Positions 1 to 7,851 of a stretch of 64,000 nucleotides of DNA are shown one piece after another (the stretch's first letter is position 1; each line of letters opens with the position of its first letter). The DNA is from Mycobacterium sp. DL99. GTDB lineage: Bacteria > Actinomycetota > Actinomycetes > Mycobacteriales > Mycobacteriaceae. The notes below the pieces were generated by a model. The model saw only the letters and a list, made by a program, of their open reading frames with translations. It ran no database searches and was not told the DNA's origin. A program made the position numbers and the translations under genes. The stretch covers positions 4,760,874-4,824,873 of the forward strand of contig NZ_SJOM01000007.1 in NCBI RefSeq assembly GCF_004762045.1, read 5' to 3'.

Positions 1-71
1 GGACCAAGGTTGTCATGACTTCATCGTTCTCCGGCGGCTTGTGATCTGGGTGGGGCGAAGCTATGCGCCTG

Positions 72-1952
72 CTATGTGTTCGTCGCACGCTGTGTCAGGT
101 CGTAGATGGTCACGTCGTCGACGGCGACCGGGTTGTAGTGGGCCTGTACCCATTCCGCGATCTCGGTGGACGCCTGGCTGCCGCTCGGCATATGTCCGCC
201 GAATCCGCCCGCCATGATGTGGGAGCGGATGAAGTAGTGGATCGCGCCGTCGTCGACCAGCTGTCGGAACTCCTGAAGCGTCGGCGCGGGATCGGTGCCG
301 TTGAAACCGCCGACGGCCATTACCGGTGCACGAGTGGCCAATTGGTATCCAGCGGCATTGGACGAACCCACCACTGCTGCCGCCCAGGTGTAGCGGTCGG
401 CATCGGCGGCCAGCGTCGCGGTCAGAGTCGGACCGGGTTCCGGTGCGGCGAACAGTCCGCCGAAACCGCCGCCGCGCGACGGCCCGACGGACGGTATCGC
501 CCCGTTGTGCGGACTTGCCGCGGTGGCGATCGAGTATGCGGCCGGACCGGCCAGACAGGCCCCGACGGCCAGCGCCGCGGTCACCCGCACCATCGGGCGA
601 TCCAGCCGTCCCACCATGAGCAGAAGTACCGCCGCCCCCACTCCGCCGACTGCCACCGCGGCCCGCAGCCACGGATACGGATCGTCGTGGCGGGCCAGCA
701 GTACCGCCGTCAGGATCGCGGTCACGAGAACCGCACCCGACATCGCTGTGGCGGCACGGATATCGGCGCGGTGCCGCCACAGCAGCGTGGCGCCGATCCC
801 GGTCACCGCGCCGATCGCAGGGGCGAGTGCGACGGTGTAGTAGGGGTGCACGATGCCGTTCATGAAGCTGAACACCACCGCGGTGACCAACAGCCAACCG
901 CCCCACAGGATCAGAGCGGCACGGGTCGGATCGGTGCGGGCCGCGCGGCGGGTCAGGTAGAGCCCGGCCACCAGGCAGATCAGGGCGGCGGGCAGCAGCC
1001 AGGCGATGTCGGCGCCCATCTGGGATCCGAACAACCGGCCCGGCCCGACATCGAAGTTGAGGTTTCCAAGGCCGCCCGTCTCGTCCCCGGTCAGTCGTCC
1101 CAAACCGTTATAGCCCAGGGCCAATTCGACGATGCTGTCATTCTGCGAACCACCGATATAGGGCCGTGCCGAGGACGGCCACAGCTCCACCAACACCAGA
1201 TACCAACCACCGCTGAGGACCATGGCGACACCGGCGGCGACGACATCGAGCACCCGCCGGCCCAGTGGGCGGTCTCCGGCGATCAGCGCCGCGGCGGAAA
1301 CGGCCGGCAGCACCAGGAACGCCTGCAACATCTTGGCGAGGAACCCGAAGCCGACCGCGACCCCGGCGCCCACGAACCACCAACGGCTGGCATCCTTTTC
1401 GATCCCGCGCTGCACGCAGTAGGCCGCCGTGACGAGCAGCAGCACCAGCAGTGCGTCGGGGTTGTTGAACCGGAAGATCAATGCGGCCACCGGCGTCAGC
1501 GCCAGCACCGTACCGGCCAGCAGACCGGCCCACGGGCCGGCGGCCCGGCGCACCGCGGCGTAGAGCATCGCGACCGCTCCGACACCCATCAACGCCTGCG
1601 GCGCGAGAACACTCCACGAGTTCAGTCCGAACAGGCGCACCGAGAGGTCGATGATCCACAACGCCGCGGGTGTCTTGTCGACGGTGATGGCATTGCCCGC
1701 ATCGCTGGACCCGAACAGCATGGCGGTCCAGTCCTGGGCCCCGGCCTGCGCCGCGGCCGAGTAGAACGCGTTGGCCCACCCGCTGCTCGACAGGTTCCAC
1801 AGATAGAGCACGGCCGTGCCGGCCAACAACGCCGCGAGCGCGATGTGTCGGGCGACAGGGCTGGAGGGGCCGGGATTCGTGCGGCCGGGCCCCGAGGCAG
1901 CCGGCGTTGCCGTCTCCTGCTCGGCAGCGGGATCTGCGGCAACAAGGGTCAC
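72..1952 (-). CDS. GT39/PMT-family membrane glycosyltransferase
   Basis: This 626-residue polytopic protein resembles GT-C (ArnT/PMT-like) glycosyltransferases, which move a sugar from a polyprenyl-phosphate donor to an acceptor on the outer face of the membrane. About ten hydrophobic segments follow a short Pro/Ala-rich N-terminus. The first extracytoplasmic loop (residues about 50-95) is rich in Trp and Asp and contains the DKTP element common in this family. The C-terminal 150 residues are Gly-rich and probably extracytoplasmic. The GTG start at 1952 has GGAGGA directly against it, closer than usual, so initiation may be driven by coupling. It lies 22 bp downstream of the TrcS-like kinase on the same strand and is probably the last gene of that operon. 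Donor and acceptor cannot be read from the sequence. Confidence 0.85.
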   Translation of the reverse strand: MTLVAADPAAEQETATPAASGPGRTNPGPSSPVARHIALAALLAGTAVLYLWNLSSSGWANAFYSAAAQAGAQDWTAMLFGSSDAGNAITVDKTPAALWIIDLSVRLFGLNSWSVLAPQALMGVGAVAMLYAAVRRAAGPWAGLLAGTVLALTPVAALIFRFNNPDALLVLLLVTAAYCVQRGIEKDASRWWFVGAGVAVGFGFLAKMLQAFLVLPAVSAAALIAGDRPLGRRVLDVVAAGVAMVLSGGWYLVLVELWPSSARPYIGGSQNDSIVELALGYNGLGRLTGDETGGLGNLNFDVGPGRLFGSQMGADIAWLLPAALICLVAGLYLTRRAARTDPTRAALILWGGWLLVTAVVFSFMNGIVHPYYTVALAPAIGAVTGIGATLLWRHRADIRAATAMSGAVLVTAILTAVLLARHDDPYPWLRAAVAVGGVGAAVLLLMVGRLDRPMVRVTAALAVGACLAGPAAYSIATAASPHNGAIPSVGPSRGGGFGGLFAAPEPGPTLTATLAADADRYTWAAAVVGSSNAAGYQLATRAPVMAVGGFNGTDPAPTLQEFRQLVDDGAIHYFIRSHIMAGGFGGHMPSGSQASTEIAEWVQAHYNPVAVDDVTIYDLTQRATNT

Positions 1953-1974
1953 TCCTCCATGTTTGCCGCGGCCG

Positions 1975-3582
1975 CTAGGTGTCCGATTGGTCCGTCCTGT
2001 GTGTGCCCTGTGAGCTCGTCCCAGGCAGCCGCACCACGAACTCGGTCGAACCGGTGGTGCTGCTCACCTCGATGGTGCCACCGTGCGCCTTGACCACTGC
2101 GGCGACGATCGCCAGACCCAACCCGGTACTGCCCTCCCGTCGTGACCGCGACGAATCGCCGCGGGCAAACCGCTCGAATACGTCGGGCAGCAATGCCGCC
2201 GGGATACCGGGGCCGTCGTCGGCGACGCTCAGCAGTACCGCGCCCTCGTCATTGTTGCCGGGCTTCAGCGCAACCGTGACCGAGGTTCCCGCTGGGGTGT
2301 GGGTCCGGGCATTGGCCAGCAGATTCGCCAGTACCTGATGCAGCCGGGCCTCATCCCCCTCGACCATCACCGGGTCCTCGGGCAGGTCGAGTGCCCACTG
2401 GTGGTCGGGGCCGGCGATGTGCGCGTCGCTGACCGAGTCGACCACGAGCCGGGACAGGTCCACGCTCTCGCGTTCCAGGGGCCGGCCGGCATCGAGGCGG
2501 GCCAGCAACAGCATGTCCTCGACCAGTTGCGTCATCCGCGTCGTCTCGGACTCCACCCGATTCATCGCGTGGGCCACATCGGCGGGCAGGTCATCGCGTT
2601 TGCGCTGGGCCAGCTCGGTGTAACCCCTGATCGCCGCGAGGGGCGTTCTCAACTCATGGCTGGCATCGGCGACGAATTGGCGTACCCGGGTCTCACTGGC
2701 GTGGCGGGCCGACAGCGCGCCGGCGATGCGGTCGAGCATCCGGTTCAGCGAGGTGCCCAGCTGACCGACTTCGGTGTGGGCGACGGCCGGGTCGACGGGC
2801 ACGATCCGCGTGGGCAACTGCACTTCCCCACGATCGAGTTCGAGATCGGCCACTTTCCGTGCCGCCGCCGAAACCCGTGACAGCGGGGCGAGTTGACGCC
2901 GGATGATCAGCGTGCCCGCGGTCGTCGCGGCGATCAATGCGATGGCCGCCAGCAGACAGAACATTCCCAGCACCCACAACAATGTGTCGTCGACGACGGC
3001 GGTCGGCAGGCCGGTCACGATGATCTGCGAGCCGCCGTGGCGCGGGTGCAGGCCGATCAGCCGGTAGCGGCCCAACCCATCGAGGTCGACGGTCTGGGGA
3101 TCCCGGGTTCCCGGAATCTGGGCCAGCTGTGCCGCCGCGGCTGCGGTCACCTCGATCCGCTCCCCTTCACCCGTGATCACCCCGGCATCCACGGGCCGAT
3201 GGGGCGACACCACGGCACCGACCGTGCGAGCGGCCTGCCCTGGCGCGTTGAGAAATCCGGGGCCCGGCCCTTCCTCTGGATCGAACGGCACGCGATGGTG
3301 GCCGCGCATCCCCGGCGGAGGCGGGGATCCCGGTGGCGGAGGCGGCAATTCGAAGATGGCCGCCGAGCGCCTTCCGGCCTCGATGAGTTGCTCGTCCAGC
3401 TGGTGCATCAGAAACCGCTGCAGCGCAAACTCTGTGGCCACCCCGATGCTGGCGCACACCACGGCCAGCAGGGCCACCTGGGTGACAACCAGCCGGGCGC
3501 GCAGCGACCAGGTCCGCGGTGACCACCACCGAGTGGCGCTTCCGGTCCCGGCAGTCACCTCAGCGCGCGGGACGGAGGACAT
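1975..3582 (-). CDS. trcS: TrcS-like sensor histidine kinase
   Basis: This is a membrane histidine kinase of about 535 residues. It has one transmembrane segment near residues 30-52 and a second near 202-227. The extracytoplasmic loop between them starts with a Pro-rich stretch (about residues 80-92) followed by two adjacent His. A HAMP-like region follows, then the H-box SHELRTPLAAIRG with the phospho-accepting His at about 309, and the N box, DDGPGIP and GLGLAI of the ATPase domain. The ATG at 3582 is preferred; an in-frame GTG at 3591 is the alternative. Both lie inside the end of the regulator gene, so translation is coupled. Pairing with the upstream TrcR-like regulator supports the name. 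The stimulus is unknown. Confidence 0.8.
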   Translation of the reverse strand: MSSVPRAEVTAGTGSATRWWSPRTWSLRARLVVTQVALLAVVCASIGVATEFALQRFLMHQLDEQLIEAGRRSAAIFELPPPPPGSPPPPGMRGHHRVPFDPEEGPGPGFLNAPGQAARTVGAVVSPHRPVDAGVITGEGERIEVTAAAAAQLAQIPGTRDPQTVDLDGLGRYRLIGLHPRHGGSQIIVTGLPTAVVDDTLLWVLGMFCLLAAIALIAATTAGTLIIRRQLAPLSRVSAAARKVADLELDRGEVQLPTRIVPVDPAVAHTEVGQLGTSLNRMLDRIAGALSARHASETRVRQFVADASHELRTPLAAIRGYTELAQRKRDDLPADVAHAMNRVESETTRMTQLVEDMLLLARLDAGRPLERESVDLSRLVVDSVSDAHIAGPDHQWALDLPEDPVMVEGDEARLHQVLANLLANARTHTPAGTSVTVALKPGNNDEGAVLLSVADDGPGIPAALLPDVFERFARGDSSRSRREGSTGLGLAIVAAVVKAHGGTIEVSSTTGSTEFVVRLPGTSSQGTHRTDQSDT

Positions 3583-4306
3583 AACCCGCACCGCGCAGAG
3601 TGTGGATCATCGGATCGCGCCCGCTGTCGATCTTCTTGCGCAGATACGACACATACAGTTCGACGATGTTGGACCGGCCACCGAAGTCGTAACTCCACAC
3701 CCGGTCCAGGATCTGGGCCTTGCTCAACACCCGCTTGGCGTTGCGCATCATGAATCGCAGGAGCTCGAACTCGGTGGCAGTCAATGTGATCGAGTCACCG
3801 CCGCGGGTCACCTCATGACTGTCCTCGTCGAGCACGAGATCGCCGACGATGATCTTCGCGCCGCCGTCCTCGCTCGTCACCCCGGTGCGCCGGAGCAGTG
3901 CCCGCAACCGCAGCACCACTTCCTCCAGGCTGAAAGGCTTGGTGACATAGTCGTCGCCGCCCGCGGTGAGACCCGCGATGCGGTCCTCCACCGAATCCTT
4001 GGCGGTCAGCAGCAGCAGCGGCAGGCCGGGAATCTGCTCGCGCAGTTTGCGCAGAACGTCCAGACCGCTCATGTCGGGCAGCATCACGTCGAGGACGACG
4101 ACATCCGGCGGGTTCTCCCGGGCCGCGGTGATCGCGCTCGCGCCATCTCCTGCCGTGGCGATGTCCCAACCCTCATAGCGCAGCGCCATCGACACCAGTT
4201 CGGCCAATACGGGCTCGTCGTCAACCACCAGGACCTGGATCGGGTTGCCGTCGGCGCGGCGCATGACAGCGCGCCCGGACTCGGAATCGGTGCCATTGGT
4301 CGTCAT
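3560..4306 (-). CDS. trcR: TrcR-like OmpR/PhoB-family response regulator
   Basis: The 248-residue response regulator has a receiver domain (about 23-140) with Asp29/Asp30, phospho-acceptor Asp73 (VVLDVMLPD) and Lys123 (TKPF), followed by a winged-helix DNA-binding domain ending in the HTLRGAGYVLRP signature. From memory the effector half is very close to M. tuberculosis TrcR. The ATG at 4306 was chosen over upstream in-frame starts because the receiver begins about 22 residues later and the extra upstream residues are not receiver-like. The stop overlaps the kinase start by about 20 bp. The gene is divergent from a small secreted protein, so the 136-bp gap at 4307-4442 should hold both promoters; no convincing -10 box was found there. 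Confidence 0.85.
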   Translation of the reverse strand: MTTNGTDSESGRAVMRRADGNPIQVLVVDDEPVLAELVSMALRYEGWDIATAGDGASAITAARENPPDVVVLDVMLPDMSGLDVLRKLREQIPGLPLLLLTAKDSVEDRIAGLTAGGDDYVTKPFSLEEVVLRLRALLRRTGVTSEDGGAKIIVGDLVLDEDSHEVTRGGDSITLTATEFELLRFMMRNAKRVLSKAQILDRVWSYDFGGRSNIVELYVSYLRKKIDSGRDPMIHTLRGAGYVLRPAR

Positions 4307-4442
4307 GCTCACCCGTTCAGTATTCGCCGGCTCGATAGGCCCGAACTGAGCGCTGTCTATGCGCCAGCTGTGAAAGAAGGCCATATCCGGCGCAGAGCAC
4401 GCACACAGCCGACTCACAGACAATGCCTGCACCGTGGACCGC

Positions 4443-4874
4443 ATGAGCATCCGACACACGGCCGCCGCAGTCGGCATTGCGGCGGCGATTGCCGGGCTCG
4501 GCGGCGCGACGATCTACGCCGCCACCGAAACCCACAGCTCGGGCTTTCCCGGGCCACCGCCCGGCATGCCCGGGCCGGGAGACCGGCCCGACCCGGCCAC
4601 CGTCCACAGCGAGTCGGTGCTGGCCGACCACGATGGCAGCTACACCACGGCGCTGACGCAAACCGGCACGATCACCGAACTGACGGCCACCTCGGTCACG
4701 GTGCGCAGCAACGACGGGTTCATCCAGAGCTACACCTTGCCGGCCTCCGCCCAGACCCCGTTCGGGGTCGACGACCGGGTCCTGGTCCGGGCCACCCGCA
4801 CCGGGCCGGCATCAACCGAAAGGCCGACCGTCACCAGCATCGGTGAGGCCCCGAACCGTCGGCCCTTCCCCTAG
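4443..4874 (+). CDS. Small secreted protein of unknown function
   Basis: A 143-residue protein starts with a signal-like N-terminus (basic MSIRH followed by a hydrophobic Ala/Gly/Ile stretch to about residue 25). A Pro/Gly-rich linker (about 32-52) follows, then a compact beta-type domain of about 70 residues in which Thr- and Val-rich strands alternate. The tail of that domain resembles small OB-like secreted domains, but no family could be named with confidence. The ATG at 4443 is preferred; an in-frame GTG at 4434 would add three residues. It is divergent from trcR, so it is a plausible TrcR target. Its stop interlocks with that of the convergent small gene (shared CTAG at 4871-4874). Confidence 0.7.
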   Translation: MSIRHTAAAVGIAAAIAGLGGATIYAATETHSSGFPGPPPGMPGPGDRPDPATVHSESVLADHDGSYTTALTQTGTITELTATSVTVRSNDGFIQSYTLPASAQTPFGVDDRVLVRATRTGPASTERPTVTSIGEAPNRRPFP

Positions 4875-5107
4875 TTGCCGTAGCCGTCGGGCAGTTCCGC
4901 TTTCACCGTCGGCTTCGCGAAAGACGTTTCCAACTCACTGGGAGCTGTTGTCTTCGTTACGGTTTCACCGACATTGACCGCAGGCACCGCTGTGCTCGTC
5001 GGCGCCTCGGCCAGCATCGCGCCGAGGGCGCACATCATTACCAGTGCGATCGCTCCCACACCGGCCATCGCATGGTTGGTCCGTTTGTTGCGTTCGGCTC
5101 CTGTCAT
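4871..5107 (-). CDS. Small exported protein, tandem family member C
   Basis: The 78-residue protein has a basic N-terminus, one hydrophobic segment (about residues 15-33), and a Thr/Pro-rich tail with the motif VGETVTKTTAP, then ETSFAKPTVKAELPDGY. The tail aligns without gaps to the tails of the two genes immediately upstream. A strong ribosome-binding site (GGGAGGT) lies 7 bp before the ATG. This copy has diverged most: the second Pro of the TTPPTAP core is lost. The protein is probably anchored or secreted with the tail outside the membrane. Function is unknown. Confidence 0.72.
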   Translation of the reverse strand: MTGAERNKRTNHAMAGVGAIALVMMCALGAMLAEAPTSTAVPAVNVGETVTKTTAPSELETSFAKPTVKAELPDGYGN

Positions 5108-5183
5108 ACAGACCTCCCTACCCGGGACCCACGGGCAAGGTAAACCGGCCGCGTCGCGTACCGGCTTACGGGATCAGCCGTGA

Positions 5184-5444
5184 TCAGTGCGGAGTGGCAA
5201 ACCCAGGCGGAGTCGTCGCCGATACCGTCGGTGAGGCCTCGGATGTCTCCGGAGCCGTCGGCGGAGTCGTCGGAGTGACGGTCTGTCCTGTGGTGATGGC
5301 CGGCGGTTCGACCCGCTGCTGGGCGCCGGTGAGACCACCGCCCACCCCGACTCCGAGCATCGCTGTGGCTAACCCGCCGATCGCGCCGATGCCGGCAGAG
5401 ATCAATTTCAGATTTCGCTGATTGTTTTCCTTCGCGCTACCCAT
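5184..5444 (-). CDS. Small exported protein, tandem family member B
   Basis: The 86-residue protein has a polar N-terminus (MGSAKENNQRN), a Gly/Ala-rich hydrophobic segment (about 12-38) and a Thr/Pro-rich tail reading TGQTVTPTTPPTAPETSEAS and ending in PPGF plus four residues. It is the middle of three tandem paralogues, 76 bp from one neighbour and 74 bp from the other. A GGGAGGTGAG ribosome-binding site precedes the ATG. The conserved element is the tail, not the membrane segment, which suggests the extracytoplasmic tail is the functional part. No enzyme motif or cysteine is present. Confidence 0.72.
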   Translation of the reverse strand: MGSAKENNQRNLKLISAGIGAIGGLATAMLGVGVGGGLTGAQQRVEPPAITTGQTVTPTTPPTAPETSEASPTVSATTPPGFATPH

Positions 5445-5518
5445 GCGCTCACCTCCCGCCGCCTCATATATCCGATGCGGCCGGAGGCGAAACCACTACC
5501 AGGCGCCTCGCCCGGCGA

Positions 5519-5776
5519 TCAGTGGGTGACGGCGAACCCGGACGGCGGCGTATAGCCCCTGATCCCAGGTACGGCCATCGAAACCGCCGGTGCAGTCGGA
5601 GGCGTCGTATCCGTGCTGGTCTGGCCGACGTTCATGTGGGATCCGGACGCGAGCGCCGGCGAGCCGGGGGCCCCGACACTGTCCGAAATAGCTCCGATGA
5701 CTCCCAGCCCCACCACTGCCGCACCACCGGTTACCGCAGCGATCACTTTCACATTCTTGAGCCCGCTGACCTTCAT
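5519..5776 (-). CDS. Small exported protein, tandem family member A
   Basis: The 85-residue protein has a basic start (MKVSGLKNVK), a hydrophobic segment (about 11-32), and the family tail VGQTSTDTTPPTAPAVSMAV ending in PPSGFAVTH. It is the first of the three tandem paralogues, divergent from oppB with 162 bp between the starts. It has no good Shine-Dalgarno at the usual distance; a GGGAG lies about 13 bp upstream. The three copies look like a local duplication series transcribed together. Function is unknown. Confidence 0.72.
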   Translation of the reverse strand: MKVSGLKNVKVIAAVTGGAAVVGLGVIGAISDSVGAPGSPALASGSHMNVGQTSTDTTPPTAPAVSMAVPGIRGYTPPSGFAVTH

Positions 5777-5938
5777 GTAATTCAGTGAACTCCCGATTTC
5801 TATGCCGAGGCTGTGGCTCGACTGTCAGTTACCCACCGAGTGCGGGCGCGCCCGTGATCTCACATCACGACGGTGACCGGATTCAGGTTCCGGCTGATCT
5901 ACCCTGTCTGGCATGCAGCCGTGGGTGGGAAGAACCGG

Positions 5939-6916
5939 ATGACGCGCTTTCTGGCGCGCCGGCTGCTCAATTACATCGTGCTGCTGGCCCTGGCATCGTT
6001 TCTGACGTTCACCTTGACGTCGCTGAACTTCAAACCGCTCGACAGTCTCGAGCAGCGCAATCCGCGGCCACCGCAGTCCGCGATCGACGCAAAAGCCGCT
6101 GAGCTAGGCCTCGACCAGCCCATTCCGCTGCGCTACGCGAACTGGGCCGCCGACGCGGTCCGCGGCGACTTCGGCACCACGGTGACCGGCCAGCCGGTAG
6201 CTGACGAGTTGTGGCGACGCATCGGGGTGACCTTGCGGTTGCTCGTCATCGGCGCGATATCGGGCACCGTGATCGGCGTGGTGGTCGGGGCCTGGGGTGC
6301 GATCCGCCAGTACCGGCTGTCGGACCGCGTCATCACCGTGGTGTCCCTGCTGGTGATCAGCACACCATCGTTCGTGATCGCCAACATGCTGATCCTCGCC
6401 GCGCTCAACGTGAACTCGGTACTGGGCGTCCAGATTTTCGAGTACACGGGGGAAACGGCGCCGGTGCCCGTCGGCGGCGCCTGGGACCAGTTCGTCGACC
6501 GGCTTCAGCACCTCGTGCTGCCGACGCTCACGCTGGCGCTGATAGCCATCGCCGGCTACAGCCGCTACCAGCGCAACGCGATGCTCGACGTGCTCGGCCA
6601 GGACTTCATCCGCACCGCGCGGGCCAAAGGGCTGACCCGGCGTCGCGCCCTGTTCAAGCACGGGCTGCGAACGGCACTCATCCCGATGGCCACCCTGTTC
6701 GCGTACGGCGTGGCCGGGCTGGTCACCGGTGCGGTGTTCGTCGAGAAGATCTTCGGCTGGCACGGCATGGGCGAATGGGTGGTACAGGGCATCGCCACCC
6801 AGGACACCAACATCATCGCGGCCATCACGGTGTTCACCGGCACCGTGATCCTGGTCGCCGGCCTGCTCTCGGACGTCATCTACGCGATGCTCGACCCGAG
6901 GGTGAGAGTCACATGA
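5939..6916 (+). CDS. oppB: Oligopeptide ABC transporter permease OppB
   Basis: This is a 325-residue membrane permease of the DppB/OppB family. It has an N-terminal transmembrane helix, the extracytoplasmic segment typical of this family, and a further block of helices with the cytoplasmic EAA-type loop (AKGLTRRRALFKHGLRTALIP) that docks on the ATPase. The ATG at 5939 (MTRFLARRLLNY) was chosen over upstream starts because it matches the family N-terminus and has GGGAAG upstream. As I recall, M. tuberculosis OppB is also 325 residues. The stop overlaps the oppC start by 4 bp (ATGA). With OppC it forms the membrane channel for imported oligopeptides. Confidence 0.9.
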   Translation: MTRFLARRLLNYIVLLALASFLTFTLTSLNFKPLDSLEQRNPRPPQSAIDAKAAELGLDQPIPLRYANWAADAVRGDFGTTVTGQPVADELWRRIGVTLRLLVIGAISGTVIGVVVGAWGAIRQYRLSDRVITVVSLLVISTPSFVIANMLILAALNVNSVLGVQIFEYTGETAPVPVGGAWDQFVDRLQHLVLPTLTLALIAIAGYSRYQRNAMLDVLGQDFIRTARAKGLTRRRALFKHGLRTALIPMATLFAYGVAGLVTGAVFVEKIFGWHGMGEWVVQGIATQDTNIIAAITVFTGTVILVAGLLSDVIYAMLDPRVRVT

Positions 6917-7851
6917 CCCAGACCTCCGCCCCCACCGGTGATGCCGCCGCGGCCCGCTCCGGTCTGCACACCGAGGAGTTCGCCACCCGGCGCACCCTGG
7001 TGTTCCGGCGGTTCCTGCGCAACTGGCCCGCCGTGGTCTCGCTGGCACTGCTCGTGATCATGTTCGTGGCCTGCTACACGCTGCCCTCGGTGCTTCCCTA
7101 CAGCTATTCGGACCTCGACTACTACGCGCTGCAAGAGCCGCCGTCGGTCGACCACTGGTTCGGCACGAACGCACTCGGGCAGGACATCTTCGCCCAAACC
7201 CTGCGCGGCATGCAGAAATCCATGCTGATCGGTGTCTGCGTGGCGTTCATCTCGACCGTCATCGCCGCCACGGTCGGATCGGTGGCGGGATACTTCGGCG
7301 GCTGGCGCGATCGCACGCTCATGTGGATCGTCGACGTGCTGCTGGTGGTACCCAGCTTCATCCTGATCGCGATCGTCACGCCGCGCTTGAGCCAGTCCGA
7401 CCGGGTGTTCTGGCTGATCGTGCTGCTCTCGGCGTTCAGCTGGATGATCAGTTCGCGCATCGTGCGCGGGATGACCCTGAGCCTGCGGGAGCGCGAATTC
7501 GTTTTGGCTGCACGCTATATGGGTGTCAGCAGTTGGCGCATCATCGTCCGGCACATCCTGCCCAACGTGGCATCCATCCTGATCATCGACACCGCGCTCA
7601 ATGTCGGGGTGGCGATCCTGTCCGAAACCGGTTTGAGCTACCTGGGATTCGGCATCCAGGCGCCCGACGTATCGTTGGGCACTCTGATCGCCGACGGCAC
7701 CAAATCCGCCACCACGTTCCCGTGGGTATTCCTGTTCCCGGCCGGGGTACTGGTGCTGATCATCCTGTGTGCCAACCTGATCGGTGACGGCCTGCGCGAC
7801 GCACTCGACCCGGGAAGCGGCCGGCTGCGACGCAAGAAGGCACGCCGATGA
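6913..7851 (+). CDS. oppC: Oligopeptide ABC transporter permease OppC
   Basis: This 312-residue permease has the DppC/OppC N-terminal region followed by a BPD_transp_1 domain. The motif HWFGTNALGQDIF is typical of OppC/DppC, and the EAA loop reads EFVLAARYMGVSSWRIIVRHILP. About six transmembrane helices are evident. The ATG overlaps the oppB stop by 4 bp and the stop overlaps the oppD start by 4 bp, so the three subunits are translationally coupled. It partners OppB in the inner-membrane channel. Confidence 0.9.
   Translation: MTQTSAPTGDAAAARSGLHTEEFATRRTLVFRRFLRNWPAVVSLALLVIMFVACYTLPSVLPYSYSDLDYYALQEPPSVDHWFGTNALGQDIFAQTLRGMQKSMLIGVCVAFISTVIAATVGSVAGYFGGWRDRTLMWIVDVLLVVPSFILIAIVTPRLSQSDRVFWLIVLLSAFSWMISSRIVRGMTLSLREREFVLAARYMGVSSWRIIVRHILPNVASILIIDTALNVGVAILSETGLSYLGFGIQAPDVSLGTLIADGTKSATTFPWVFLFPAGVLVLIILCANLIGDGLRDALDPGSGRLRRKKARR

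Noticed and set aside
1..71. Left-edge sequence before the glycosyltransferase
   Set aside because: It is too short to identify a gene and shows no recognisable motif.
63..2093. Long plus-strand reading frame of about 676 codons opposite the glycosyltransferase and kinase
   Set aside because: It is rich in Arg, His, Gln and Pro, covers well-conserved opposite-strand genes and has no recognisable domain. It is a high-GC shadow.
3173..4846. Plus-strand reading frame of about 557 codons over trcS/trcR
   Set aside because: It is antisense to a recognisable two-component pair, with biased Arg/Gly/His composition and no domain.
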